A stretch of DNA of 48,276 nt from an uncultured Bacteroides sp. GTDB taxonomy: Bacteria > Bacteroidota > Bacteroidia > Bacteroidales > Bacteroidaceae. The position numbers and the translations under genes are program-made. This document shows positions 24,371 to 33,277 of this stretch, in pieces. The DNA lies in contig CASENE010000028.1 of NCBI GenBank assembly GCA_949289265.1, positions 1-48,276 of the forward strand. Direction: 5' to 3'. Under the pieces are notes generated by a model. The model had not been told where the DNA came from. It made no database searches and saw only the letters and a list, made by a program, of their open reading frames with translations. Numbering within the stretch: the stretch's first letter is position 1; the number at the start of each line of letters is the position of its first letter.

Positions 24371-24378
24371 TATCTTTG
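24371..24378 (+). promoter_or_regulatory. -7 element before the Septu-like pair
   Basis: TATCTTTG is a perfect -7 element, 22 bases upstream of the ATG at 24401. No TTTG is seen 19-21 bp further up. The region before it (24242-24370) holds scattered copies of GAAGAATGA and nothing else recognisable. Confidence 0.65.
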
Positions 24379-24400
24379 CCCAAAGCTATTTGAATGGATT

Positions 24401-25600
24401 ATGAAACTACTGAATCTTCATATAAGAAATATCGGCCCTTTTCGGGATGCTACATTGGAATTCCAGGTTCCTTCATCAGTAAAACCAGAGGAACAACCGG
24501 TGACCATCATAACCGGAATGAATGGCGCGGGCAAGTCAATTGTCATTGATGCCATCCGGGCAGCATTCTGTGGGGGAGATGTATTGGAGCGGGACATTGT
24601 GGCAAACCAGAAAGATTTTCTGATCGAACTGGATATGGAGGAAGGTGATAAGATGCAGCATTGTTCTACTTCTTTCCTGTCGCTTGGCCATATAAAGCCA
24701 GCTGTTCCATATGCAATTCAAAAGCCTTTGTTGCATGGATATACAGAGGGCGAAAAAGTCTATGATTGGGTGATTGATTATTGGTCAGCCAAGTCGTCCA
24801 CAGATCCATTCAAGATTTCCAATATCCGACAGATAAATCATCTGAATGTGCTGAAAGGCGTGATGACCGGTAAGAAGAGCCATGTGGATTTGGTAAACTT
24901 CATTTGCCAGACGGATTACCTGCGCAGCAGTGAGATGCCTGCGGAAAGGGAGTTGGGCAACTTCATATATGCCAAGCTGAAAGAAATCATTCACGAATGC
25001 CTGGAAGATGGCACGTTTAAGTATGTGCGCCGTACCGACCTGACACCGGTGGTTGAACAAAATGGGGTGGAGTTGTCTTTGGAGAAACTGAGCAATGGAA
25101 ACCTGTTTCTGCTGGAACACTTAGTGTTGCTCTTATGCAAGATGTATTCAGTAGCAGTTCTTAACAACCTGCCACCGAAAGCCATCACACAGATACCGGG
25201 ACTGTTGCTGATTGATGAAATAGCAACCCATTTGCATCCCAAATGGCAGAAGAAGATATTGGTAATCATCCGCCGTTTCTTTCCGAAGCTACAGATCATC
25301 CTGACTACCCATTCACCTTTTGTAGTGGCTTCTATTAATGGAGCCCGCATTTATACATGTGTATCCCGGACAGGTTACAGTGAGATTTGTGATGAAACCG
25401 AACAATATGCCAATATGCCGGTAGAAGAAATCTTGATGTCGGATGCCTTTGGAGAAGTGCATCCGTTCAATGAGGAAATTACGCGGTTAATGCATCGGCG
25501 GAAAGAGCTGATAGAAGCGGGCGAGAAAGAAAAAGCGCGTGAAGTAGCCAGACGATTGTATGACATCAACCCCGACTATTTTTCTTATTTAAGATTTTAA
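24401..25600 (+). CDS. AAA/ABC-type ATPase of a Septu-like pair (PtuA-like)
   Basis: A 399-residue SMC/RecF-like ATPase. It begins LLNLHIRNIGPFRD, typical of AAA_21/AAA_23 proteins. Walker A GMNGAGKS (39-46), ABC signature-like LSNG (230-233), Walker B LLLIDEIATHLHP (268-280) and the His switch TTHSPF (302-307) are all intact. The C-terminus (about 335-399) is a helical extension. An HNH nuclease gene starts 12 bp downstream. ATPase plus HNH is the layout of Septu (PtuA-PtuB), an anti-phage system; the assignment rests on that pairing and the motifs. Composition is more AT-rich than the core genes. Confidence 0.8.
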   Translation: MKLLNLHIRNIGPFRDATLEFQVPSSVKPEEQPVTIITGMNGAGKSIVIDAIRAAFCGGDVLERDIVANQKDFLIELDMEEGDKMQHCSTSFLSLGHIKPAVPYAIQKPLLHGYTEGEKVYDWVIDYWSAKSSTDPFKISNIRQINHLNVLKGVMTGKKSHVDLVNFICQTDYLRSSEMPAERELGNFIYAKLKEIIHECLEDGTFKYVRRTDLTPVVEQNGVELSLEKLSNGNLFLLEHLVLLLCKMYSVAVLNNLPPKAITQIPGLLLIDEIATHLHPKWQKKILVIIRRFFPKLQIILTTHSPFVVASINGARIYTCVSRTGYSEICDETEQYANMPVEEILMSDAFGEVHPFNEEITRLMHRRKELIEAGEKEKAREVARRLYDINPDYFSYLRF

Positions 25601-25605
25601 GGAGG
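25599..25605 (+). promoter_or_regulatory. Strong Shine-Dalgarno site AAGGAGG before the HNH gene
   Basis: AAGGAGG overlaps the stop codon of the ATPase gene and lies 7 bases before the ATG at 25613. Shine-Dalgarno sites this good are uncommon in Bacteroidota, and I noted no other in this window, so it supports the start and may hint at an outside origin. Confidence 0.75.
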
Positions 25606-25612
25606 GGTTGAC

Positions 25613-26281
25613 ATGAGGCACATTGAAAGATTACCGGAACCGGAAATCTTGGTGAAAAAACATCAGGAATGGCAGCGTAAATTTGATGAGCAAAGACAGG
25701 CGCATCCCGGTTGTCGGCCCGATAGTTCCAAATACGGGCATAAGAAGATAAGAGAAATGCTGGACGCCTGTTCCTATCATAAGTGCTTTTATTGTGAAAG
25801 TCGTCTGAAAGGTGAGCTGAAAGGAATTGACCATTTCGTAGAAGTTTCGTTGGCTCCAGAATTGGCATTTAAGTGGGAAAATTTGTATCTTTCTTGCAGT
25901 AACTGCAATGATAAAATTCCCCACAATGTCATACCGGTTGAGCAGGTTTTGGATCCATGCCGTTCGTCCGATGAAGAAATACAGGCAAACATCACTTTCG
26001 AGGATGAATGTATCTGTTCCTGTCCGGGTTCGGAAATAGGGTTGAGAACTATTCAAAAATTTCGCTTGAACTCAGACAGTCTAGACCTGAAGCGAGGTAA
26101 AAAGCTGAGAGAGATAATGAAAGTGGCTTTGGATATCAAAGATGAGATGATAAAAAGCGGAAGGCAGCATTTTAATGAAGATGAAAAGAAAGTGCTTCTA
26201 TCGTTTATGCAGCCAGACCAACCCTATAGCCTGATGAGTAAGGTCTTTCTAAGGAAGCGTTTCCCGGATTTATTCGAATAG
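25613..26281 (+). CDS. HNH endonuclease of a Septu-like pair (PtuB-like)
   Basis: A 222-residue HNH-family protein. CFYCES (Cys58, Cys61) and CSNCN (Cys95, Cys98) are the structural zinc pairs. IDHFVEV (His74) is the first catalytic His, with Asn90 and His104 (KIPHN) in the following positions of the beta-beta-alpha fold. The C-terminal half is helical. It follows the ATPase gene by 12 bp and is expected to form a complex with it that cleaves DNA or RNA after phage sensing, as described for Septu and for retron-linked PtuAB. That activity is inferred. Confidence 0.78.
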   Translation: MRHIERLPEPEILVKKHQEWQRKFDEQRQAHPGCRPDSSKYGHKKIREMLDACSYHKCFYCESRLKGELKGIDHFVEVSLAPELAFKWENLYLSCSNCNDKIPHNVIPVEQVLDPCRSSDEEIQANITFEDECICSCPGSEIGLRTIQKFRLNSDSLDLKRGKKLREIMKVALDIKDEMIKSGRQHFNEDEKKVLLSFMQPDQPYSLMSKVFLRKRFPDLFE

Positions 26282-26481
26282 CTATTTACGGTGCTATAGA
26301 AGCCACGTGTATATCGTGAGATTTTCGGCTATATCCTTTCTCCGGTCGGTTTCCGGCTGAAAGAAACCCAACGTTGTGCCCTTGTGTCTCGGTATTCAAT
26401 CTAAAAACTAGACATCTTATTATTTTGAACTAAGTAACTGTTCACATTTAGTTTATACTATAAATAGGAATTTAATTCTTT

Positions 26482-26585
26482 AGACGCAGATGACGCGGAT
26501 GACGCTGATTAATAATTTCGGATGGTAGATTCTCAGCTAATAAAGTAAAGATAATGAATCTGCGTCATCCGCGTCATCTGCGTCT
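26482..26585. repeat. Perfect 24-bp inverted repeat
   Basis: 26482-26505 is exactly complementary to 26562-26585, with a 56-base loop. Each arm is itself made of GATGACGC-type 9-bp repeats. It lies in the 355-bp gap between the Septu-like pair and wzx; the rest of the gap shows no gene. It may act as a terminator or be a dispersed element. I recall similar GACGCGGATGACG-type repeats in Bacteroides genomes but cannot confirm it here. Confidence 0.9.
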
Positions 26586-26636
26586 GAAAAATCATCACCG
26601 ATAAATTATCATTTAATTTTACGCACCTACTTATAA

Positions 26637-28187
26637 ATGCCTGTACAAGAATCCCGTGTGAAGAAATCCTTGTTGAATGCCCGTGTCAATCTGATCTTCT
26701 ATTTTCTGACGCTGGCACTCTCTTTCTTTTCACGCAAAATCTTTTTAGACACCTTAGGAGCCGACTTTGTGGGCCTGACCACGACCTTGCAAAACCTGTT
26801 GGGCTTTCTCAATCTGGCAGAGTTAGGCATCGGCAGTGCCATCGGCTACGTGCTCTATAAGCCTTTGTTCGCGCACGACGAAGGCAAGATAAACGAAATC
26901 ATCTCCGTCTTCGGGTATTTGTATCGTTGGATTGGCCTGATTATCTTGGGCGCCGGTCTGATTCTGGCCTGCTTCCTCCCCTTGATATTTCCCGGCACGC
27001 AGTTCGAGATGGGCATCATCTATTTTGCCTATCTCTCCTTTCTGGCTTCCTCGCTGATTGGCTACTTTGCCAACTACAAGCAGACTCTGCTGGGAGCCGA
27101 CCAAAAGAACTACGTGGTCACCGCCTATTTCCAGACCGCCAATATCATCAAGACACTTATCCAAATGGCAAGCGCCTGGTACACGGGCAGCTACTACCTG
27201 TGGGTACTCATCGAACTGACCTTCGGCATTATCTATTCCTTTATCCTGAACTGGAAGATCAACCAGGTCTATCCATGGCTGAAGAGCGAGGTGCGGCAAG
27301 GGAAGGTGTTGTTTAAGAAGTATCCGGAGGTGATGAAATATACGAAGCAGTTGTTTGTGCAGAAAATCAGTGCAATTGTTCAATGGCAAACTACTCCTTT
27401 TTTAATCTATTCTTTCGTAGATTTGAGGACAGTAGCATTTTATGGAAACTATACAATTATAACAGATAAATTATCCCAACTTATTAATACTTTTCTAGAA
27501 AGTACGGGAGCCAGTATTGGGAACTTAATCGCAGAGAGAAATTTAAAGAAAATAAAAGATGTGTTTTGGGAGCTCCTAAGCCTTAGATATCTAATAGGAG
27601 GAATTATCAGTTTCTCTGTTTACACTTTAATTTCTCCATTTATTTCTTTATGGGTTGGTTCCCAATATATCCTAGACACATCAATCCTCATTCTTATAAC
27701 GCTTAATATTTTTATTAGTTACACCCGTGGCGGTGTAATGCAGTTCTTATTTGGATTTGGTCTATTTTATGACACTTGGGCACCTATTGCAGAAATCGTC
27801 ATCAATCTTGGAATTGCTATTATTGGGGGATATATGTGGGGACTAAAGGGGGTATTATTAGGAGGAATAGCCAGCCAACTACTTATCGTCGGAATATGGA
27901 AGCCTTACTTCCTTTTCAGAAAAGGATTTAAGGAGAAAGTTAAAGTGTATTGGTTCAATTGGCTTATATATATATCTATAGTTTTGATAACATGGTGGTG
28001 TTCCCTGTTTATTGCAAATTCCGTCATCCTAATTGATCCCTATAAATCATTTTCTTCATGGACTATTTATGCAATTCTGATAGTACTATTTTACGGCATT
28101 TGTTGTGGTGGATTACTTTACATATTCACATCGAGCATGAAACGAGTCGTTCATAGATTTATAAAGAAGAATATTAAGAAAATATAA
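26637..28187 (+). CDS. Wzx-type polysaccharide flippase
   Basis: A 516-residue membrane protein of the MOP/PST superfamily with about 12-14 hydrophobic helices, beginning RVKKSLLNARVNLIFYFLTLALSFF-like (first helix about 18-36). It would flip the lipid-linked repeat unit across the inner membrane. The first about 240 codons are GC-balanced like the neighbouring core genes; from about 27360 the gene turns strongly AT-rich with different codon use and stays so into the next genes. The frame is intact across this joint, so the protein is probably a functional chimera. Confidence 0.88.
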   Translation: MPVQESRVKKSLLNARVNLIFYFLTLALSFFSRKIFLDTLGADFVGLTTTLQNLLGFLNLAELGIGSAIGYVLYKPLFAHDEGKINEIISVFGYLYRWIGLIILGAGLILACFLPLIFPGTQFEMGIIYFAYLSFLASSLIGYFANYKQTLLGADQKNYVVTAYFQTANIIKTLIQMASAWYTGSYYLWVLIELTFGIIYSFILNWKINQVYPWLKSEVRQGKVLFKKYPEVMKYTKQLFVQKISAIVQWQTTPFLIYSFVDLRTVAFYGNYTIITDKLSQLINTFLESTGASIGNLIAERNLKKIKDVFWELLSLRYLIGGIISFSVYTLISPFISLWVGSQYILDTSILILITLNIFISYTRGGVMQFLFGFGLFYDTWAPIAEIVINLGIAIIGGYMWGLKGVLLGGIASQLLIVGIWKPYFLFRKGFKEKVKVYWFNWLIYISIVLITWWCSLFIANSVILIDPYKSFSSWTIYAILIVLFYGICCGGLLYIFTSSMKRVVHRFIKKNIKKI

Positions 28188-28227
28188 ATCAAATATTTGT
28201 CCAATCACAAACCAATGCATTTTTTCA

Positions 28228-29222
28228 ATGAAATCTAAAGATTTTTTGCAAGATATTTCAGTATTACGAAGCTTAAGCATAATCGCAGTAGTCTTTTTCC
28301 ATGTATATGGAATGATGTTCGCTAATCATTTTCCTGCCACCAAGGAGCTATATCATTCTATCTATTTTACGTTTAACAATTGCTGGATTATCAACATAGC
28401 CATGCCTATGTTTGTGTTTATTTCTGGCTACTTATTTTACTATCAACTTCAAAAGGGAAAATATCCGACATTTATTCCACTTGTGAAAAAGAAATTCACA
28501 AGAATATTAATTCCTTATTTCATTTTCAGCTTAATCATGATGGCTACTACTGGAGCTTTTCATCCATTAGAATTACTACATGGCGGTTATTGGCATCTAT
28601 GGTTTTTACCCATGATATTCTGGTGCTTCATAATCAGTTATTTCTTGAAAGGAATAGCAAATTGGAACAAGGGATTTTTAGTCGCATTCATTATAATTTT
28701 ATTTGCCATTTCATTATTGGATCAGATTCTTCCTCGAATCATGGGACTGCATAATATTACTATATGGTATTGCTGGTTCCTACTGGGGGGGTAGTATATT
28801 TATTTAATAATCAAATAAATAAAATTATCAAAAAGACTCATATCCATTGGGCATTCCTATTCTTGTATATCTTTATCAATTCACTTAAACCAACACCATA
28901 TGGCGAACATACTTGGTATTTAATTGTTTCGCAAATATGTATTATAATAGCTTTATGGTATTATTTCCACAATGTTCAAAAGAGATATTTTCAGTATCTT
29001 ATTTCACTCAGCAAATACAGCTATGGCATTTACATTTTTCATAATTGGCTGGCATTATACTTAATCTCGCGCACTGCCCAACATTTATTTCCATTGGCAG
29101 AGTGGGCTGCTAATCATACTGTACTTTTTCCTTTATGCTTCTTTGTTATAACTATGGGAATATCGTTTGTGCTGTCATGGGCATTACTAAAAACAAAAAT
29201 TGGTAGTTTTTTAATTGGCTAA
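28228..29222 (+). pseudogene. Acyltransferase 3 gene, frameshifted at a G7 tract (probably phase-variable, off)
   Basis: The first frame (28228-28794, 188 residues) starts as a membrane O-acyltransferase: LRSLSIIAVVFFHVYG with the family His, then several helices. It runs into TAG right after a run of seven G. The next frame continues the same protein to 29222 (VVYLFNNQINKI..., further helices). Eight G or five G would join them into one product of about 330 residues. Either the gene is switched off by slipped-strand mispairing, or this is a sequencing or assembly error in the run. Substrate would be a sugar of the repeat unit. Confidence 0.85.
28785..28791 (+). repeat. Homopolymer G7 in acyltransferase gene
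   Basis: Seven consecutive G directly before the premature TAG. By eye only three G/C runs of seven or more exist in the window, and all three fall in acyltransferase genes. Confidence 0.9.
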
Positions 29223-29234
29223 TTGTCTAAAGCT

Positions 29235-30167
29235 ATGAAAAAGATACTTGCAAAGTTTGCTAAGAGAATTTTACCTCTAAAATTGTATAAACTGATTGCT
29301 AACGGATTTATTATTGTTCCAAGATACTATAAATCATTGATTGAAAGTGCGGAACAATATATGAATCTGTCTTTAGAAGAAAATGTCAAGAAAGATATAT
29401 TGCTTCTTAGAAAATATGCGCACATTATTGATAAAGGTTTGCACAGGGAGGATGTTAAACCTGGACATAGTCATCCCATCTATATGGAACTAAAACAACT
29501 GGTCAACAAATTGTCCACAAGTCGTTTTGTAACGGATCCAACTTATGTATGGGCAAAGGACAGACTGCACGAATATGAAATTCTTCAACAAGACAGTTCT
29601 CATTTTAAACATCTTCAAGGCGAATCAACAAAATGTTCTCCAGACAATTATAACATCCTATCGCTAATCATTAAGCAAAGACGCTCATGCCGAAATTTCA
29701 AAGAGAAAGCGTTGGATGCCCTTGTCGTTAACAAAATATGCGACGTAGCAGATTGGGCACCGTCAAGTTGTAACAAACAACCTTTAAAAGTTTTTGTAAC
29801 GAACAATCCGCCTTTAGCAATGGAGTGCCTCAAGTGTTGCAAGGGAGGCACCGGCTTTAGTGACTTTATCCCTTCATTTTGGGCTATTACAGCAAATTGC
29901 AGAGGATATGTGTGGCCTACTGAAATCATGCTACCCACATTAGACAGTAGCCTATGCGTGCAAAATATGTTATTGGCAGCACATACGCTTGGAATATCGG
30001 GAACGGTTTTAACATGGGCACAGAGTACATCGCAAGAAAATGCCAAACTGCGTGAGTTGCTTTCAATTTCTGATGATTATATCATCGTATGTTGTGTTGT
30101 CATGGGTTATCCTAAATCATACTTTATGGTGCCACCAAGAAAAACACCTGAAATAAGCCTGGTATAA
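29235..30167 (+). CDS. Nitroreductase-family protein
   Basis: A 310-residue protein. The C-terminal part (about 135-310) is nitroreductase-like: RRSCRNFKEKALD with the FMN-binding Arg-Ser-x-Arg start, WAPSSCNKQPLKVFV and the GISGTVLTWAQ segment. The N-terminal about 130 residues are helical and not recognised. The ATG at 29235 is used; a TTG at 29223 is in frame. Nitroreductase-like genes recur next to polysaccharide pyruvyl transferases in Bacteroides capsule loci, as here. Its redox substrate in glycan synthesis is unknown. Confidence 0.8.
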   Translation: MKKILAKFAKRILPLKLYKLIANGFIIVPRYYKSLIESAEQYMNLSLEENVKKDILLLRKYAHIIDKGLHREDVKPGHSHPIYMELKQLVNKLSTSRFVTDPTYVWAKDRLHEYEILQQDSSHFKHLQGESTKCSPDNYNILSLIIKQRRSCRNFKEKALDALVVNKICDVADWAPSSCNKQPLKVFVTNNPPLAMECLKCCKGGTGFSDFIPSFWAITANCRGYVWPTEIMLPTLDSSLCVQNMLLAAHTLGISGTVLTWAQSTSQENAKLRELLSISDDYIIVCCVVMGYPKSYFMVPPRKTPEISLV

Positions 30168-30201
30168 TCATCCTATACAAATCATATCAGTAAATAGTTA
30201 C

Positions 30202-31437
30202 ATGAAAAAAATAGGAATATTGACTTATCACTGTGTGACTAATTTTGGAGCACAGTTGCAAACTATATCATCAGTCGGCTATTTCAAAAGAAAAGGGTAT
30301 GAACCGATTGTACTGCATTGGTTCCCATTTGATCTGGAAAATTTTTATAAGCGTGAAGTCCCCATGTGTCAATACAACGAACAAATGAAGTTTGCAGAAA
30401 CCATGATGCCATTATCAAAGTTATGTCGCACTGTGAAAGATGTTGCTAAGGAGATAGAACGTATTCAGATTGATGCAGTATTTATTGGCAGCGATGCCCT
30501 ATTTGATTATACTCCCCTAAGAAATAGAAAACACCTGAACATAAAAAAACTCAGGTTAGAACCCAATGGCACTATAGGAGCGACTCATGATCTCCCCAAT
30601 GCATTTTGGGGAAGTTTTAATGATTATTTAGAAAATCCTGTACCATGTTCCGGATTTTCGATATCTTCACAAAACGCGCCCTATTTCCGATATAGCAAAT
30701 CCGAATTGAAAGAATTGAAAAGACTCCTTGGGTACTTTGGATTCCTGAGTTTAAGAGATGAATGGACGTGCAATATGGTAAAATATATCAGTGGACGCAC
30801 AGATGTCACTGTGACTCCTGACCCGGTATTTGCATTCAATCTCAACAATGCTTTTGGAATAACCAAAGAATACATACTTGAGAAATACAATCTTCCCGAA
30901 AATTATATTTTGATTAGTTTCTGTCTTGACCAACTAACAGATGATTACATAAATGAAATCATACACAAAGTTGAAGTCCGAAGCGGATATTCTTGTGTAT
31001 CTTTTCCCATGCCTCGAAAATTAAAATCATATCATACCACATACAAAATTGAATTACCTCTGCCTACTCTTGATTGGTATTATTTGATAAAGTTTTCTCA
31101 AGGATATATTGGAGAACTTATGCACCCCATAATAGTAAGCATACACAATTCTATTCCATTCTATTGTTTTGATCAATATGGCACATTTAAAACTATTATA
31201 CCCATGATATGGCACAAGAGATTACCCGAATCAAGCAAAATATATGATGTGCTCAAACGAGGAGATTTCTTGAAAAACGTACATTCCTATCAATCCAAGT
31301 TTTTGCCATCCACTGATGAGATTGTAGAAAAATTCTTGTCATTCGACAGGACTGCATGTGGCAAATTTGCTAATAATATGGAAGCAAAATATTTAGCCGC
31401 GATGGAAGAAGTTGAAAATTCTCTGAATCTTAAATAA
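30202..31437 (+). CDS. Polysaccharide pyruvyl transferase family protein
   Basis: A 411-residue protein that starts KKIGILTYHCVTNFGAQLQ, the hallmark of the PS_pyruv_trans (CsaB-like) family. FIGSDALFDYTP, DPVFAFN and GYIGELMHPIIVSIHNSIPFY follow the family pattern. Members add a pyruvate ketal to a sugar from phosphoenolpyruvate, giving negative charge. It is AT-rich and follows the nitroreductase by 34 bp. Which sugar is modified is not readable. Confidence 0.88.
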   Translation: MKKIGILTYHCVTNFGAQLQTISSVGYFKRKGYEPIVLHWFPFDLENFYKREVPMCQYNEQMKFAETMMPLSKLCRTVKDVAKEIERIQIDAVFIGSDALFDYTPLRNRKHLNIKKLRLEPNGTIGATHDLPNAFWGSFNDYLENPVPCSGFSISSQNAPYFRYSKSELKELKRLLGYFGFLSLRDEWTCNMVKYISGRTDVTVTPDPVFAFNLNNAFGITKEYILEKYNLPENYILISFCLDQLTDDYINEIIHKVEVRSGYSCVSFPMPRKLKSYHTTYKIELPLPTLDWYYLIKFSQGYIGELMHPIIVSIHNSIPFYCFDQYGTFKTIIPMIWHKRLPESSKIYDVLKRGDFLKNVHSYQSKFLPSTDEIVEKFLSFDRTACGKFANNMEAKYLAAMEEVENSLNLK

Positions 31438-31446
31438 ATCCATGTT

Positions 31447-32556
31447 ATGAAAATTACATTATTATTGCGGGTTCCTTTTTTAGATAAAATTCCAAGCCTA
31501 AAAACACTTATCATTGATCTTGCACGTAAAGATGTCGAAATTAATATTATTTCAACAATTGATCATAAGTATCCGGTTTCTGATTTTAAGAGATACCCCA
31601 ATATAAAAATGACGTTGGTCAAACAAAGAACCAGAAAATCTGATTTGCCAACATCTGCGAAATTGTTATGGGCTACATTAAAATCGATTCTCTTTCACAA
31701 ATCAGATTATTATATCGGTGGTGATGCCACAGGTTGTCATCTGCTTTGCTGGCTCAAAAAAGTATTCTCATTCAAATACATAAATTTTATTTTAGAATAT
31801 CCCGATATCAATAACCAAAACGAATTGCGGGAGATAGAACTTGCCGATTATGTCATCACGCACGACCATTGGCATGGAGATTTTATCAGCAAGCATTGCT
31901 CTATAAAGGAAGAACATATACTTTTTTTGCCCAACGCTTCCTATACCGATGTGCATAACGAGCATGGTGACTACCTCTCAAAAAAACTACATATTTCTTC
32001 CGATAAAAACATTGTATTGCATTCTGGAGGATTAGGTGAATGGTTTTGCAGCAAAGAGCTCGCCCGTTCAGCTCAAAAATGGGATGCCTCTTATGTTCTT
32101 GTTTTTCATACAAGTCACCTTGTTGAGAATAATTCTTATTTTAATGAACTCAAAAACGAGATAAAAGGTTTCTCTAATAAAGTTTTATTCTCCACTGTAC
32201 CTGTATCCAATATTGAATTAGATACATTAGTAGCATCGGCAAAAATCGGTATTGCTACGTATTCGCTAAAACTTCTTGGCTATCGAGCCGAAAATATGGG
32301 TCTTGCTGCCGGAAAGATAGGGAACTATTTAAAATGCGGCGTGCCTGTTATTGCTACGAGAGTTCATTCGCTTTCATACATAGAAGATTATCATTGCGGC
32401 ATCCTTGTTAACAATCTTGACGAAATTAAAGATGCAATTATAAAGATTATGAGGGATTATGACAACTATGTTACAGGCGCATATAAGTGCTATAAAGAAT
32501 TATGGCATCCTAAAAAATATCTCAACAGGATATTTGAAGTTCTAACTCGAGCATGA
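31447..32556 (+). CDS. Glycosyltransferase (GT4-like, GT-B fold)
   Basis: A 369-residue GT-B-type protein. The N-terminal domain is divergent; the C-terminal half has the nucleotide-sugar features of GT4-like enzymes: NIVLHSGGLGEWF, KIGIATYSLKLLG, GNYLKCGVPVIATRV (in place of the usual EAMACG...PVI) and CGILVNNLDEIKDAI. Strongly AT-rich. The stop overlaps the ATG of the PIG-L gene (ATGA), so the two are probably translated together. Donor and acceptor unknown. Confidence 0.75.
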   Translation: MKITLLLRVPFLDKIPSLKTLIIDLARKDVEINIISTIDHKYPVSDFKRYPNIKMTLVKQRTRKSDLPTSAKLLWATLKSILFHKSDYYIGGDATGCHLLCWLKKVFSFKYINFILEYPDINNQNELREIELADYVITHDHWHGDFISKHCSIKEEHILFLPNASYTDVHNEHGDYLSKKLHISSDKNIVLHSGGLGEWFCSKELARSAQKWDASYVLVFHTSHLVENNSYFNELKNEIKGFSNKVLFSTVPVSNIELDTLVASAKIGIATYSLKLLGYRAENMGLAAGKIGNYLKCGVPVIATRVHSLSYIEDYHCGILVNNLDEIKDAIIKIMRDYDNYVTGAYKCYKELWHPKKYLNRIFEVLTRA

Positions 32557-33275
32557 ATATGAAAGATTTAATCCGAAAAACAAGAATACATCTTATTCAC
32601 GCCCTTCTTTTCAAGAGACCCACTTTACATTTACCTAATACGTTCCTTGTTGTCGCCCCCCACCCCGATGACGAAATCATCGGTTGTGCAGGCTTGATAC
32701 ATCGTGCGCTGCAGACTGGGAAACAAGTAGATGTAGTTATCTTAAGTGGCGGCGAGAAAAGCCATAGTGGTTGTTGCCACATAAATGAAAAGACATTAAT
32801 GGAAGCACGCAAAGATTTGTCACGCCGGGCGGCTCAGATTGTAGGATTACCATTGGAGCATCTTCACTTCCTCCATTATCCGGATGGCGGCATTATTTAC
32901 AACCATGCCGAAACCAACCGTCTGAAGCAACTCATCAATGAAATAAAACCGGATGCCATATTTATACCTCACAAAAGAGAAGGATGGAACGACCATGTAG
33001 AAACAGGTCGTATCATAAAAAAATTGACAAAGGATTGCACGGAGCTACTTCTTTATGAATATTGTGTTTGGTTCTGGTATTACAACGTATGGCAGATAGA
33101 TTGGAAGAATGCTTATTGCATCCGGATGAATCCTGAACAGCATGTCACGAAACTAAAAGCAATAGAAGCTTATATTACTCCACTTGCTCCTTGTGGGAAG
33201 CCATGGAGTGGAGTGCTACCTAAAGTATTTATAAAGGCTAATCAGTGGAATAAGGAACTGTATTTTAAAGTGTAA
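32553..33275 (+). CDS. PIG-L family deacetylase
   Basis: A 240-residue zinc N-deacetylase of the PIG-L/LmbE family: VVAPHPDDEIIGCAG (His, Asp, Asp zinc site), a VDVVILSGGE strand and WNDHVETGRI with the third zinc His. It would remove an acetyl group from a HexNAc, exposing an amine. It overlaps the glycosyltransferase gene and lies 2 bp before the ATP-grasp gene. Confidence 0.9.
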   Translation: MNMKDLIRKTRIHLIHALLFKRPTLHLPNTFLVVAPHPDDEIIGCAGLIHRALQTGKQVDVVILSGGEKSHSGCCHINEKTLMEARKDLSRRAAQIVGLPLEHLHFLHYPDGGIIYNHAETNRLKQLINEIKPDAIFIPHKREGWNDHVETGRIIKKLTKDCTELLLYEYCVWFWYYNVWQIDWKNAYCIRMNPEQHVTKLKAIEAYITPLAPCGKPWSGVLPKVFIKANQWNKELYFKV

Positions 33276-33277
33276 AA

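Noticed and set aside
28764-29222. Independent gene of 152 codons.
   Set aside because: Its sequence is the direct continuation of the acyltransferase upstream; the apparent start lies inside the upstream helix region.
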